Assembly: GCA_003024785.1 (NCBI GenBank) | Contig: PUQB01000022.1 | Coordinates: forward strand, 318,001 to 382,000 | DNA from: Selaginella tamariscina | Taxonomy: Eukaryota > Streptophyta > Lycopodiopsida > Selaginellales > Selaginellaceae | DNA: 64,000 nucleotides | Direction: 5' to 3' | In this document: positions 36,372 to 47,599 of the stretch, one piece after another | Layout: each line of letters opens with the position of its first letter | Position numbering within the stretch: position 1 is the first letter of the stretch | Position numbers and translations under genes: made by a program | The notes under the pieces: generated by a model | The model's input: the letters and a program-made list of their open reading frames with translations, nothing else | Told to the model about the DNA's origin: nothing | The model's database searches: none

Positions 36372-38000
36372 CTATAGCTCTAGCTCCCTGATGGTCCGTG
36401 CCGAGTCCTGACTTGGGCTGGCTGGTCCGGGGGCACTCACTTCAGTCCTCCTGAGTAGGGGTTCCAGTTGGACGGCTGTAGGTGCGGTACTGGTTTTGGA
36501 TAGTTGCGTCTTTGTCAGTAATTCCCGTCTGACTGCCGTTAGTTCCGCGTGTGCCTCAGCAAGCTCCCTACACCTTCGTTCTAACCGAGCTTTGCATTCC
36601 TGTATCTGTTGTTCCCTTCCGGCTATGATCTGGCTATGGGCATGCTGGTCATCATTGAGTAGTCCTAGGAGAGTTTCGCACTCACTGTCCAACCACTGGA
36701 AGTCCGCTCTCCTTTCGCTCCAGCTTTTCCAGGCGTCCTTTGTTCTCTTCATTGTCATCATACACAGCCGGCCTCCTTCTCAGCAGCTCCTTAGCCCTTT
36801 GGGCGACTTCCCGGGCTTCTTGCCGCCGCCCCGTGAGTTCTGTCACTATGTTGTCGTGTTCCCTTGCCACCGCTGGAAGGTCGAGGCCGTCGTATATCGC
36901 CATGGCTTCGTCTAACTGGTCGAAGACCCCCGCGAGCCTGGTATAGACCGTGGAGGTCCATCGTCCGTTGGCCTGGAGGTGTTGATAGTTACTCTCATAT
37001 TCGTCCTCGGGCTTGTCCTTCTTCCCTCCCTGGCTAGGTCCGGTAGATTGCTCAATTGCGTTTGACGGGATTCTTGTAGTGGGGGTCCTATAGCCAGGGG
37101 AATCGCGTGGATGGGTTCCCGCGGTACATACCCTGGTGATTCTTGGTTCGGAAGGAGACTACCCTCCGCCTGTTCCTCTGTTGACGCTTGTTCATCTGTT
37201 GAGCCCTGTTCTTTTGTAGACGCCGGGGTTCTAGCTGTTCCCCCATTTGGAGTGGTGGTGGTGCTCTTACTACCGTTCGGCCGAACAAGCCCGTGGTCAA
37301 AATAGCAATGTGTCCAGCCGTGGGTAGCCTTTGCTCAGTGCCGGCTCGAACCCCGTGAATCCCACTAGTTAGAGCCGGAATCAAGTACTGCTTAAGGCAG
37401 TCAGCCCAATTTATTGCGACTCCTTCCCACGCCCTACAAAGACCGTTCGCTAATGTCTGGTGATCCGACTCCCTGTTCTTCCTGTGAGCATGAAAGCCAC
37501 TAGCGTTACGAACTCGGCTGCTTCTTCCTTTGCTTGTATGCCTCGTAGTCCATGACTTCCTGTGGTGGCGGGCCGTTGAACCTCCGCGTCCGAGCATTCC
37601 CTAGGGCTAGGCCGTCCCTGGTAGCCGGAAGACTATCACCAGTTCATCGAACATAATGCGGAAGATGGCACTCCCATCCGTGCAGAATTGTATCCCCCTA
37701 CGCCCGGTTTGACTAGCCACTAATTCCGCTGACTGGAGGAATTGTCTGGCCTTCTCCTCAAATCCTGGGTCCTCTACTTCTCCCCACGGAAGGTTGAAGA
37801 ATTCATCCAATCGTAATTGTTTCTTGACTCGCCGGACGTGGGTTGCCCGATTAATTCCTTGAACTTGGAGTACCTGGGCGATACTAGCTCCGCTGCTCGT
37901 TCTTGGCCCTTGATGAGCACTCGAATTTCTCTGATCACCACTGGCCGATTTCTCTCTGTCCACCCCGTGGTCATGGTAATGGAGGTGTGGCATTGTGCAC
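36372..38000 (-). CDS. Element C downstream ORF region, coiled-coil-like, unknown function
   Basis: Three minus-strand open pieces: 37,993-37,607 (contains QLRLDEFFNLPWGEVEDPGF), 37,597-37,088 (basic, Arg-rich), and 36,903-36,372 in two frames. The last is strongly Glu/Arg/Leu-rich with heptad-like spacing (for example RRCRELAEAHAELTAVRREL), suggesting a long coiled coil. It sits where element A also has an extra region after pol. No enzyme motif seen. Confidence 0.45.
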
Positions 38001-38729
38001 CACCTTTCTGAGTGTAGGTGCCGTGACCGTCCTTGTGGCGTCCTCCGAGGTGTTGGCGTCTATCCCTGCGCCTGGATATGCAATGATGGCGCGCCTGCCA
38101 TCATTGCCTTCGTAGTGTGTGCCTCACCTGTGGTCCAACCTCGTGGACCATGTGTCCTGTGAGCTGGCCACACGTGCGTTTGGAGATCTGCTTCCGGCTC
38201 CTCCGTCCTCCCTATCTCTTCGCCCCATGGTTCGCTGGTTCTGCCCCGGGATTCCTCAATCTGTGTTCCATCTGGGTGACCAGCGCTGCTACTATCGGCC
38301 GTTCGTGTGTACTTGTCCGTTAACGTAGACTGTGGTTGTTTTGCTGCCGCCTGGTGAGATCCCTTGTGGCTCTAACTGCACAGTTTTACCTGTTGATCCC
38401 TTCCTGCCACTTCTTCCCCATACTGGCCCCGCATGTCCCCTGTCTAGGTTTCCGTGTCCTACTTCCACCCGGGCGTGTCTACGCCGGGCTTCTCCCCCCC
38501 CACTTCCCGGGCCGATCTCGATTGGCCCAGGTATAGGATATCTCTCCTTGGGACTAGGACCATAAAAGGGCTGCCGATCCCTCGATACCGGCTCTGGAGT
38601 GGCTCCGCTTGATTGGGTGGCCCCTGGCTTGGGTATGTCCACATAGGCCCTCCGGACTTGTCTTGGTGGTGGGGAACCAACGTTCCGGTGCCGGATAGTT
38701 GGCTTTGGTTGCTTCTGCGATCCCTAGCT

Positions 38730-39220
38730 CCTTTACGTAGGCCTGCCTCTGATGCGAGGCCTCCTGTCTGGCGTGACCCAATCCCGGGGCCGGCCTGCGG
38801 AGGTCGCTTTACGCCCTTGCTCCATCCCCAGCCCGCCGGGCCCTGATACTCCATCGCCCCGAATCTCCGTGCGGGGGCCTGGGTTTTGCCTGTGGGTATG
38901 GACCTTATCGCCCGTCTGGTGCGGAAGTATCTGTTGGTGCTCCCAATCGTGCTGTACCTTTGCACCCCTGAGCCAGGGTCGACCGAGGAGTAGGTCGAAT
39001 CCCCCCTGCGTGCATATCCAGGACCACAACGTTGATCCAAAATTTGACCGTTTGGATCTCGACCTCCACTGCCCTCAGAATGCCCTTGGGCGCCACCTCG
39101 GCCTGATTGGCCATGCGTACTTGAAATGGGGTGGGTTCCGGAGTTGGCATATGTAATTTCCTGTGGAGTCTGCTGACATGACATTGACTGCTGACCCCCC
39201 ATCTATAATTACTTCGTGAT
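38730..39220 (-). pseudogene. Element C aspartic protease
   Basis: The minus strand near 39,215-39,180 reads VIIDGGSAVNVMSAD, the retropepsin active-site strand with its catalytic Asp. PTPFQVRMANQAEVAPKGIL follows near 39,140, and LLLGRPWLRGAKVQHDW near 38,985-38,930 is the second conserved block. Frame changes occur between them. It would process this element's Gag. The same protease subfamily occurs in element A. Confidence 0.78.
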
Positions 39221-39683
39221 TGTGTGTCCCGCCATGCGAACCGGGATAGTCGGTACGTCGTTCACGTAGTCCACTGTGGTTGCAGTGCCTTGGTGGGGTC
39301 TTGCTGCTGGTCGTACCGATTCTCCCATTGTGCGTGGGAACACGGCGTTTCCTGTTCTGACCTCTGGGCCTCCCCCCTTAGTGTGCGGTTTCGCCTTCTC
39401 CTTAGTTTTCTTAGCGATTCCTGGCCTCGGTGGCTCCACAGGTTCGAGGCTGTCAGTTCTTGCGTTTGCTTCCTTACCCACTGCTTTAAAACCGGGGTGT
39501 TTATTGCCTGTCTTCTCTTTTCGCGCCTTCGCCCCCCTGGTTCTCCGCCTTTGGGTTTCCCTTGTTTCGTCTGCCAAGGGAGCCTGGTACTATGTCTGTC
39601 CTCCGTCCTGTTCTGGTAGTACCACCATTACTTGGTTTACTTGCGGTGTGGAGTTTGGAATTGGGTTGGCAGGGATCTGCCCG

Positions 39684-42069
39684 TTACTCGTCCTGGCACG
39701 CGGCTGCTTGCGCTTCTAGCATTGGTTTGATCAATGATACCCATGAACATCGGTAGAGGGTGTGGGCCTCCGCACAGTGCGCACAACACCTCCTTGCGTT
39801 CCGGTTGTCTCTCTCTGTCGCCATACCTGGGTGGTACGTGGCCGTTCTCGGAGTGGGCCTACGATTTTGGTCCCCTGAATGGGACCTCCTACGGGGTTGG
39901 TTGTCTCCCTCCGTCCTGCGGCCGTAACTCCTTCGGCCATCTGTACCCTCTTGGTTCCTCATTCTACTGCCAGTGTGGCTACCTGTGGTGGCCTTTTGCT
40001 CAGGAGTTCGGCCAGCCGGTAGCAATCGTCCGTGTTGTGAGATCCGCAGATGTTACACACGACAGTACTTATCCCCCCGTGTGGTATCCCATTTGAGCCA
40101 GTGTCGTGGATAAGTCTTCCTTCCGCGTGGCCCCTCATAGGGTTTCCCCCGCTGCAGCTGCCTGTGTCCCTTGGTACCCGACCGGCTCTTTTTTGGTGGC
40201 CTTGGAGCTGAGAGGTTTTCCTCATCCGATGCGGTATCGTTCACCTCCTCTGCATCCGATTTATCCTGTGCCTTCCTTTCTTGGCGCCTTTCACCTCTCG
40301 CTTTTCGGCCTTCTTGGCGTACCGGAGTAACTTGTCGAACGTCCGGTCGTCGTCCAAGCCGATCCACTTGCGGATCTCCGACCGCAGTCCCTTTGGTACC
40401 ACATTTTCTTGGTCAGGTCAACTGGGGCGTCTCTTAGCCGAGCGATATACCCAACATGCGGACCGTGTACTCGTCGACCGACTCCCTGCTTTCTGTTTCA
40501 AGCTCGTTAGCTTGTGGATCACCTCCTCTTCACTCTTTTCTTCCCGGAAGGTATCCAGAAATGCCCTTCGTAGTTTCCTAGGGCTCCTTCGTTGCCTTGT
40601 GGAATCGCATCCACCAGGCTGTGCCTTCTTGTCCAGAGTGCATGCAAAGGCACTCACTTCTTGTGATTGTCGCTCACACTCCGGAGTTGCACACTTGTTC
40701 GAACTTGTGGACGTGTTGGTCTGCGTCTTCCCCCTTCCTCCACGGAACGCGGTAAGGGCACTGTTACAGTGCTCTCCTGCATCCGATTGAGTGCTTGGGC
40801 TAATAAGGTGACCGGGTCGGCTCCCTGGCGTCCCGTTGTGCCTGAGAGTTGTTCCGATCTGGACCCTCCACTTCGGACGTGGTGTAGTCCACGTCCTGGT
40901 ATTCTGCGGGCACCCTTTTCCTTCCTCGGCCCTGCCCTCCCATTGAGGGTTGGTGACAAGGACGGGCTCCTCCGCTGTCCCTCGGGGCCCCCGCCACGGG
41001 ACCACCTGACGCTGGTGCGGCTTACCTTGGCTGGACGGTTTTCCCTCCTCCAGCGAGTAGTTTTGTATGACCGTGCACGGATTTCCCTCGCGACGTCTAG
41101 ACGGTCGTGATCGATGGGGCGATTCCTCCTCGCCCCAAGACGGTATCCCCCGTCTGGTAATGGTTGTGGCTCTACCATGTGCCCTGGCGATTTCCCTCAC
41201 GGGGTCGGTGCGATACTAGCTCGGGCGAATCTCTCCTGCCCTTGGACGAATTCCTCTCGTCCCTTCTCCAAGGTAGCCACTGTGCCCCTCTTTCTGGTGC
41301 CTCCTCCCAGTCCGTCAGCTCGTCGACGTCCAGTCGCCTCTGCGCAAGGCGGTCGTCCCATGTGTACCCCGGCCTTCCGAAGCCTTGGGTTCTCATCTTG
41401 GTAACCACCCTGACCTGCTGCGTCGTCCGATCGGCTGAACTCCTGGTGCAGAGGTTGCCTTGTTGGCAATCGATGCCCCTCCCTACGGGGCTTCCCGGAT
41501 GAGGCTCTTCCTCCCCTCTTTCCGGGCAACACGGGCCCCCTCGTCACCCATGGGTGACGATGGCCCTGGGTTTCCTATCTTACCTCCATGTGGCGCTGGT
41601 CACGCTGGGCTTCTGGCTCACGTCCCCCGTCGCTATCCGTGTTGCTTTCGCCCCTTCGAGATTCTTGCCTCCGTCGCAGGGCTGCCCTCTCCTGGGTTGT
41701 CCTGGGCGAAGTTTCCTCCTTCGGGGTACTCGTCAAACACTGGTTCTGCTTGTTGGTATGGGGATCTTCGTGGCCGTCACTTTCACCTACGTCGAGAGGC
41801 GGAGGGCTTTCGTCGTCTTGCCATCCGTCCCACTCTGCACCGTAGGTTACTGTCGGGCGAAGTTGCCCGTCCGGGTGCTGATCATACCCGCATGCTGCCG
41901 TGCCTGGATTGTCATCCGGACGTTGCAGTTCCTTCATATCCTTCGTCGTTGTCAGCAGCGTGCGACGCCTCTGTCGCTGGTGTGCTGAGTTTACCGCTGC
42001 TCGGAGATTTGGCCATGCGATGTTACCATCGTTTCCTTGAGTAGGTGAGGTAGGGGCCGATTGTGGCAA
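39684..42069 (-). pseudogene. Element C gag region
   Basis: From 42,069 downward the minus strand gives Arg/Gln/Pro-rich, low-complexity sequence. A more helical part near 40,420-40,560 (LRRAFLDTFREEKSEEEVIH) looks like the capsid end. Two zinc-finger-like motifs follow: CNICGSHNTDDC near 40,057 and CAHCAEAHTLYRC near 39,780. Both have C-x2-C-x4-H-x3/4-C spacing. The frame changes several times. Assigned from position upstream of the protease and the knuckles; the capsid match is weak. Confidence 0.55.
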
Positions 42070-42248
42070 CCGAGGTGCCTCGCGCCATCAATCTCCCTCG
42101 GCCGGCCCGTCACATTCTCCTGTCAGCTGTTGCTCGTCAATCTCTATTTGCTCGAATGAGTTAATCCCGGCTCTTCGTTGGGCCGCCACTCTACTTGCTA
42201 CAGTGAACTCCATCTATGTACTATCTATCCCTCCGTGGTCGCCACAAA

Positions 42249-42924
42249 TGGTCGTCGGGACTCCACAGGCCAATGTGGTGCTTCTCAAGAAGCTGCAGTG
42301 GTCGCCAGGACGCTGTCGAGAGCGTCCAACCCCGGGGTTCGGTCCGGAATGCCGACCTTACCTCAGGAATGGTGGAATGTATTGGGATGGCCTCTACCTA
42401 GATGCTGCAAGGGTCCGTGTACATGTGAGAGGGGAGTTCTACTGAGATGACTGGGCAGAGAGGATTGCGGGCCCAGGAGTTGGCAAGCGGGGAACACCCG
42501 CTTGTGGGGAGAATAGAAGGAAATATATATATATTACTGCCTAAGTACAACTATCTCTTTGACAGTGGAGTAATCTATAAGACGCAGACTTGACTCCCAA
42601 AAAGACCCCGACCCACTACCAGCCTTCTGGCTTATATAGTGGGTACCTACCATTAGTCCCTAGCTACAGGTGGTGCTCTTCTCACTGGTCTGCCGCCTGG
42701 TGACAGAGTCTTGCCTATCACATTATGCGCCTCCCAACGTTTGTTGTCCTATGTACCCTGGATATTAGTCCGAACGATCGGATCTTCGCCCGCATATGCA
42801 CGCCTGACACCGGTCGCCATCAATTCGTACCTGAAGTACCTCCCTTATCCGGCGTTCTGTCCAAGCCGCTTGTCGCACCAGTGGCGACTTCCCGATAGCC
42901 GCGATGACGGGCCACCGTCAACCA
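42249..42924 (-). repeat. 5' LTR of element C
   Basis: On the plus strand it starts TGGTCGTCGGGACTC and ends CACCGTCAACCA. It is the partner of 35,430-36,112 with scattered substitutions and small indels. On the minus strand it therefore runs TGGTTGACGG to CGACCA and is followed by the primer-binding site at about 42,244-42,229. Confidence 0.93.
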
Positions 42925-44440
42925 ACATGAAGCTTGCTCGTGCCTGGCCTGTAGCACTGAATGAACAATCTAAGAAAGAACAACTAGCAATTCTCGAGTC
43001 TTTTGGGAAGGACAAGCGTTAAACATTCGAGCTTTGAAGACATGGTTGTCTTGGTGGATCAGGCATGAGGACCACATCTCAATGGCGGAACTAGGAGACA
43101 TGACAGAAAGAAGGACTCGCGAGCACAAACAATGCTGAAGTGATTCATGCAAGAGCAGAAGAGCAAGATTGGCCAAAAGAGTACCACTGTCGGAGGCGAC
43201 AATGTTAGATCTCACCGATGCAATTATGCAGAGTGCGAAGGTGAAAGCGGCAATAGAAGGGAGGTATACAGGGTCAGGGCTTCGAAGGAAACTCTGTTGA
43301 AACGAGTGCAACGCAAACTCTCTAAGGGGAAAAGTGTATCTCCATCAACAATTATCAATCTGGTGGAAGGCGAGGAACACTTGACCAGCCCGGAGTTCAC
43401 GAGTACCACTAACGTTCGAGTGCAAACTGTTAGGAGAACAGTCACAGGAACAGAACAGTCTGATGCTCGACGTTCACACAGACATGATGTAGAGTGGTCC
43501 AAAACAACAGGAGAAAGAGGTTAAGGTTTGAAGAGGTTTTGGAGAGAGAGATTGCTCAAACAGAGTGGGCCATCAGACGAATCGGAGCATCTAGTAAGGT
43601 TAAGTGTTTGGGGATGAATCAGGAAGGAACTGCTATGTGTGGAAAACCAATCGGTTATCCAAGCAGAGTGCCAACACCAGGATTCTATGGAAAACGAATG
43701 TACATTGATGCCTTGGGGAATGAGGAGTATGTACAACAGATGATGTGGTTCTGCCCAAAAGATTCAGGGTGTTTCACGCGGCCAAACGGCAAAATTCTTC
43801 AGTCACAAATTCCGACACCACCAACGGTTTGGCCTGTGCTCAAGGAAACGAAGCTGACAAGTGAGAAGGTCAGAGAACTACAGGATGCAAGCTTTGTTCT
43901 AGAAGGTTTACAGGGGATGGCAGGAAAAGTAGATGAGGGTCAGAAGGACAAAACACCATCACCACCACGTGGAGCTGGATCTACAACAATTCCACCTTTC
44001 AAAGGACGTATGATCCGGACTCCAACAAAAATGTTTAAGGGACAAGAGAAGAATTTCCACAAGGCCAAGACGTTTTTAGGTCGTGTGAGAAATGTTGAAG
44101 TGACAGTTAGAGGACGGAAGGAGGCTTTCGTTGTGTCGGCAGGAAATGACTCTGCAAAGGTGACTATTAATACTTATCCTGACATGCAGTTGTTCTACCT
44201 TTCAAAAGAGCATAAGTTGGAGCCTATGTGTACACATGTACTTCGTCTACAACCGTGTGCTTGGCTTGAACTCGGACGTCACATATTTTCTACAAAGGCA
44301 ATTGCTCAATGAGATGGAGGTCCACCATTTGCTAGTGAATTGCAACAGAGTTCATGACCCACCGGTGCTACAAGGATAAATGGTTTAGGGTTTAGGATAA
44401 TGCTTTATTAAGCCAGTAAGCATATTAAAAAACTTATATA

Positions 44441-44500
44441 TTCTAGAATATTCTAGAATATTCTTGAGAATATTCTAGAATATGCTAGAATATACCTGGA
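44441..44500. promoter_or_regulatory. Cluster of heat-shock elements
   Basis: TTCTAGAATATTCTAGAATA continues as TTC at 44,461, giving five perfectly alternating TTC/GAA 5-bp modules (TTCtaGAAtaTTCtaGAAtaTTC). A further TTCtaGAA follows at 44,473-44,480. Heat-shock factors bind alternating nGAAn/nTTCn modules, three or more for strong binding. The cluster lies about 65-125 bases upstream of the ATG at 44,565. Confidence 0.75.
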
Positions 44501-44560
44501 ATATCCGCGAATATACTAGAATAATAAGAAGCCTCCTCCTCTTTTTCGCTGAGACCCTAG

Positions 44561-45293
44561 GCCAATGGAGGGTCATCCTTTAACTCTGGTGAGTAGTCGG
44601 AAATTTTGATTGAGGTGCACACATTCTTTTATATATTAATTATTTACTTTATTTATTTATTGATTGATCTAGCTATGTTTAGATATGTTAACTGAAATCT
44701 ATCGACTTGAGTAGGAGACAGCCTTTTATTCTCAAGTTGTATTCCAAGTCCGTTAATTACATTTTGGCTTTAATTACAATCTTTTATATATATATATATA
44801 TATATGTACCTTAATATAGTCTCAAGGAATGTGCGTGTGAGAGAGAGAGAGAGCTGTTACCCAGAGATTCTATGTGTATACAGTACACACATAATTACAC
44901 ATACACACCCACGTACACGGCAATTAAGAGCTAAGTCAGCTGTTAAATGTTGGGTGTATAAAACAGAATATTCGGTTTTATATATGCATGAAAATATATA
45001 ATACTGGTAAATTGATTAAGATATTTAGTGTGGCATATTAAAAATTACTATCCAAACGCCCGCGAAATGACATGATTTCCAGAATATTCTCTTTTAAATA
45101 TTTGAAATTTGGCGGGACATCCTGTTTTTTTCCCTCTTTTATTTTATGAATTTTAGGGCTCCATTCAATGGTAGTGTGTATCTGATCAAACACAAAAGAG
45201 CCAAAAAATTGAGTGTTTGTGGCTTTGTGCAGGTTAAAGTTGAAATGTGACACTGAACATACAAACAAAAACTATATGTATGTACAGTGACAG

Positions 45294-45300
<7 letters not shown>
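44561..45300 (+). repeat. Segmental repeat, left copy
   Basis: From the splice-site-like CTAG before the small gene's ATG through its intron to GTACAGTGACAGATATATA, this stretch matches 54,604-55,440 in the same orientation. Shared blocks include ACTGAAATCTATCGACTTGAG, GAGACAGCCTTTTATTCTC and TGTGACACTGAACATACAAA. Differences are small indels and microsatellite length. Confidence 0.88.
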
Positions 45301-45327
<27 letters not shown>

Positions 45328-46026
45328 TATATATATATGGCCTGCTCGAAGAAAACACAATGACAGTATCCTATGAGAGCAGAGTTGATGTATATAATTT
45401 TGTATATACATTCTTTACATGCAGAGTTCTATTTTCAATAAACGGTTGACATTTAATTTCAAGAATCTACATTACTAACTAAGATTTATTTTTTATTTGA
45501 AATTAATAAGCATATCAAAATTTTGTAACGATGTATTAGTAAATTAAGACGAAGAAAATATATACACCAATATATGTGTGTGTGTGTGTGCAAAAGAATA
45601 TATAAAATATTTTCATTGCAAGTAATTAAGAAGTAAAGAGCTATATGAAAGAAACTATATTATATATACATGTGTTATTCTATGTTAATGATAAATATTA
45701 AAAATATTGTTAAACATTTATAAAGGTAATTATCCATAATGGTTATATATTTTAGTTTTTTGGAATGAATAATTTATTAGTCAGGCAGCATCTTTAAAAT
45801 GTATAAAAAAATGTTCGTTATAATTGCATAGAATTTAAATGTATATTTTGTTATTTTGCTTTAATTTTGGTAGTGTATTTCTAATTCTTCTGCTCCTCCG
45901 TTATGCCCAGTACGGGCATTTGTTACTCAGCAAGATGATTTTGGAGGGAAGTACACCAAATGGGTGTTTGAAGATGCAGACGAGTTACTGAAAGTGATGC
46001 CTTATGAACCTGGATGGCCTTTCTGA
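44565..46026 (+). CDS. Very small two-exon gene candidate (about 39 residues)
   Basis: Exon 1 is 44,565-44,588 (MEGHPLTL) with a GTGAGT donor. Exon 2, 45,931-46,026, follows an AG acceptor in the same phase and reads QDDFGGKYTKWVFEDADELL before ending ...EPGWPF. The exon 2 text is unlike random AT-rich DNA in composition and residue choice, and its end is a clean TGA. Another acceptor at 45,910 has the better pyrimidine tract but would not keep this frame. The 1.34-kb intron holds (TA)n and (GA)n tracts. I recognise the style of a small conserved plant protein but not its name or function. A heat-shock-element cluster lies just upstream. Alternatively exon 2 is an orphan last exon of another gene. 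Confidence 0.5.
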
Positions 46027-46471
46027 ACCATATAGTCGGTTGGTGCAAGACGTTTGCCATTAGAGAGGCTGACTTCATACCAAGTATTTTTGAATCACAA
46101 ATATAACCATTTTCAAATATATTAGACCATGAAAATGTGTTATACATAATAAATATTAAACATTATAGACACATATTTTATATTGTAAGAAGTATGTGTA
46201 AGATATTTTAGTTAATATATATATTAAATAATATTATGAACTATTTCGATACTAAAATATATTATTGATAATAATAGTTTTCATAAACTATTTTACATTG
46301 CATCACGATGATAACAGGTAAAATAATTTAGAACATTTTATATAGAACTAATTAAGAATTCGACTTTGCATGTAGTAAACATCATAATAACAAGAATAAT
46401 ATTTAATGTCATTAATATTGTAAATGAAACACTCTACTCAAAAGCTGTTAAAACACAGTAGACATAATATG

Positions 46472-47576
46472 TCACGGGGCGAGAAGAAGGTTGGGCTTGA
46501 AAATGGATATCACCTTAGTCCCGGCTTTGAGTCTCTTCCATGTGAGGGTTGCAACGTTGAAAACAGCTGGTGGACGTGGAGGAGGTTCGTCGAGATCACC
46601 GTCATCTAGCCATGACCAAAATGCAACAAGACCTTCAGCACATGAAATAAAATATTTAAGAATGTCATCCCCGCTACAATGGGGATCCAACACCATGTGG
46701 CCCAACAACGTCCATGTCCCTTTACCTGTCAGAAGCTCGTACACTTTGATCACCAATCCACATTCCTTTTCTATCGCTAAGACACCACTAATGCAGCGGC
46801 CATTCCAGTTGAAAGTGTGCATCCTAACAGAAGTTTCCGGGGCAGTGGCGGGTAATGGGGTCCGCCACTCCATTGCCTTTCGTAAATGGTCTTATCCATC
46901 AAAGGTGAAGCGAGGCCGGACAAGTGGTCAAACTCATACTGCTTGACAAAGAAGACCAACGGTATGTCCTGGGACAAGGAGGCAGCCTGTACGCATCCTG
47001 CAAATCCCTGCTGCAGGAACCTCTCGTCTGTGGCACGAAAATCCCATTTACCAGTTGCTGGGTCATACACACGCGCCCCGTTGCCTTCGTAGACAACGAG
47101 CTTGTAAGTACCAGAAGCAGCATCCACGTCGCACAGATCTGGCATAGAGCGTAAAGAACACCACGGATTCGCCACCAACCTAAACTGGTTCGTCAACGGG
47201 TTCCCCACATAGTAGCCCCTTCCCAGCTTTTCCGTTGGTGATGAATAAATAGACAATAAGGCCCCCAACTGATGTACAAAAGAACTTGGGTAAATAAGAT
47301 CGATGGTGCCAAGACTCCTCCTTGCCAGATGCAGAGTACCAAAGCATTACCCTCGCGAAGAACCATCCACGGTTCTTCCTTGTTCCACACAGGAGACCAA
47401 TCGTGGTCTGCAATGGATGCATTCCAAAACTTGGAAACCATCCGGCTCCTGTAAATGGTTCTCACTGAAACACGCTCCAAAATGTAGCACAGCATATCAG
47501 CAGTCAGACGCTCGATTTCACAAGGTTTCCGAGCATCATCACACCCGCCATAGATCTGCGCCATTTTCCTTCCCAA
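46472..47576 (-). pseudogene. F-box protein gene, copy 2 (frame-broken)
   Basis: The minus strand starts MGRKMAQIYGGCDDARKPC at 47,576. An F-box follows (IERLTADMLCYILERVSV, RMVSKFWNASIADHDW), then a repeat-type region (GKWDFRATDERFL, ISGVLAIEKECGLV). The gene ends near 46,472 after RLKAGTKVISIFKPN. No intron is needed. Frame breaks lie near 47,350 (short deletion), 47,250 (one-base insertion) and 46,872 (CCCC where copy 1 has CCCCC). F-box proteins recruit substrates to SCF ubiquitin ligases. Copy 1 is at 10,060-11,480 in the opposite direction. Copy 2 keeps its start codon, so the third break may be a sequencing error, but the first two look real. Confidence 0.8.
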
Positions 47577-47599
47577 ATCCCTAGTCTTATATTTAAACC

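Larger units (their letters stand above)
35430..42924 (-). mobile_element. GC-rich LTR retroelement C with gag-protease but no pol
   Basis: LTRs at 35,430-36,112 and 42,249-42,924 match closely, and ACATG is duplicated at 35,425-35,429 and 42,925-42,929. On the minus strand the right LTR is 5'. Four bases past it comes TGGCGACCACGG, a tRNA-Arg-like primer site. Gag-like and protease sequence read on the minus strand. The ~2.6 kb after protease carries other open frames but no reverse transcriptase, RNase H or integrase motif, so it must borrow enzymes from another element. It is clearly GC-richer than its AT-rich surroundings. Its protease is related to that of element A. Confidence 0.9.
35290..44312 (+). 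pseudogene. Unidentified gene split by retroelement C
   Basis: The left piece ends in frame-ambiguous sequence at 35,429 and the right piece resumes at 42,925 after the duplicated ACATG. Just after the junction the right piece reads MKLARAWPVALNEQSKKEQL. Around 43,080-43,280 another frame reads MAELGDMTERRTREH and LTDAIMQSAKVKAAIEGRYT. The longest part, 43,494-44,312, is open for 272 residues. It contains two Cys pairs that may bind zinc (C-L-G-M...M-C-G-K-P-I and W-F-C-P-K-D-S-G-C), a basic Pro/Ser linker, and a C-terminal block ending LELGRHIFSTKAIAQ. I recognise no family. Frameshifts separate the pieces. It could be a decayed transposon protein or a host gene. Confidence 0.45.

Noticed and set aside
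38292-41547. Long plus-strand open frames inside element C
   Set aside because: They are shadows caused by high GC content opposite the minus-strand gag and protease; no motifs on the plus strand.
35430-42924. Plus-strand orientation for element C
   Set aside because: The primer-site-like TGGCGACC lies at the right LTR on the minus strand, and the protease and zinc motifs read only on the minus strand.
45139-45411. Minus-strand 90-residue open frame
   Set aside because: Mostly the translation of a (TA)n tract inside the small gene's intron and segmental repeat.
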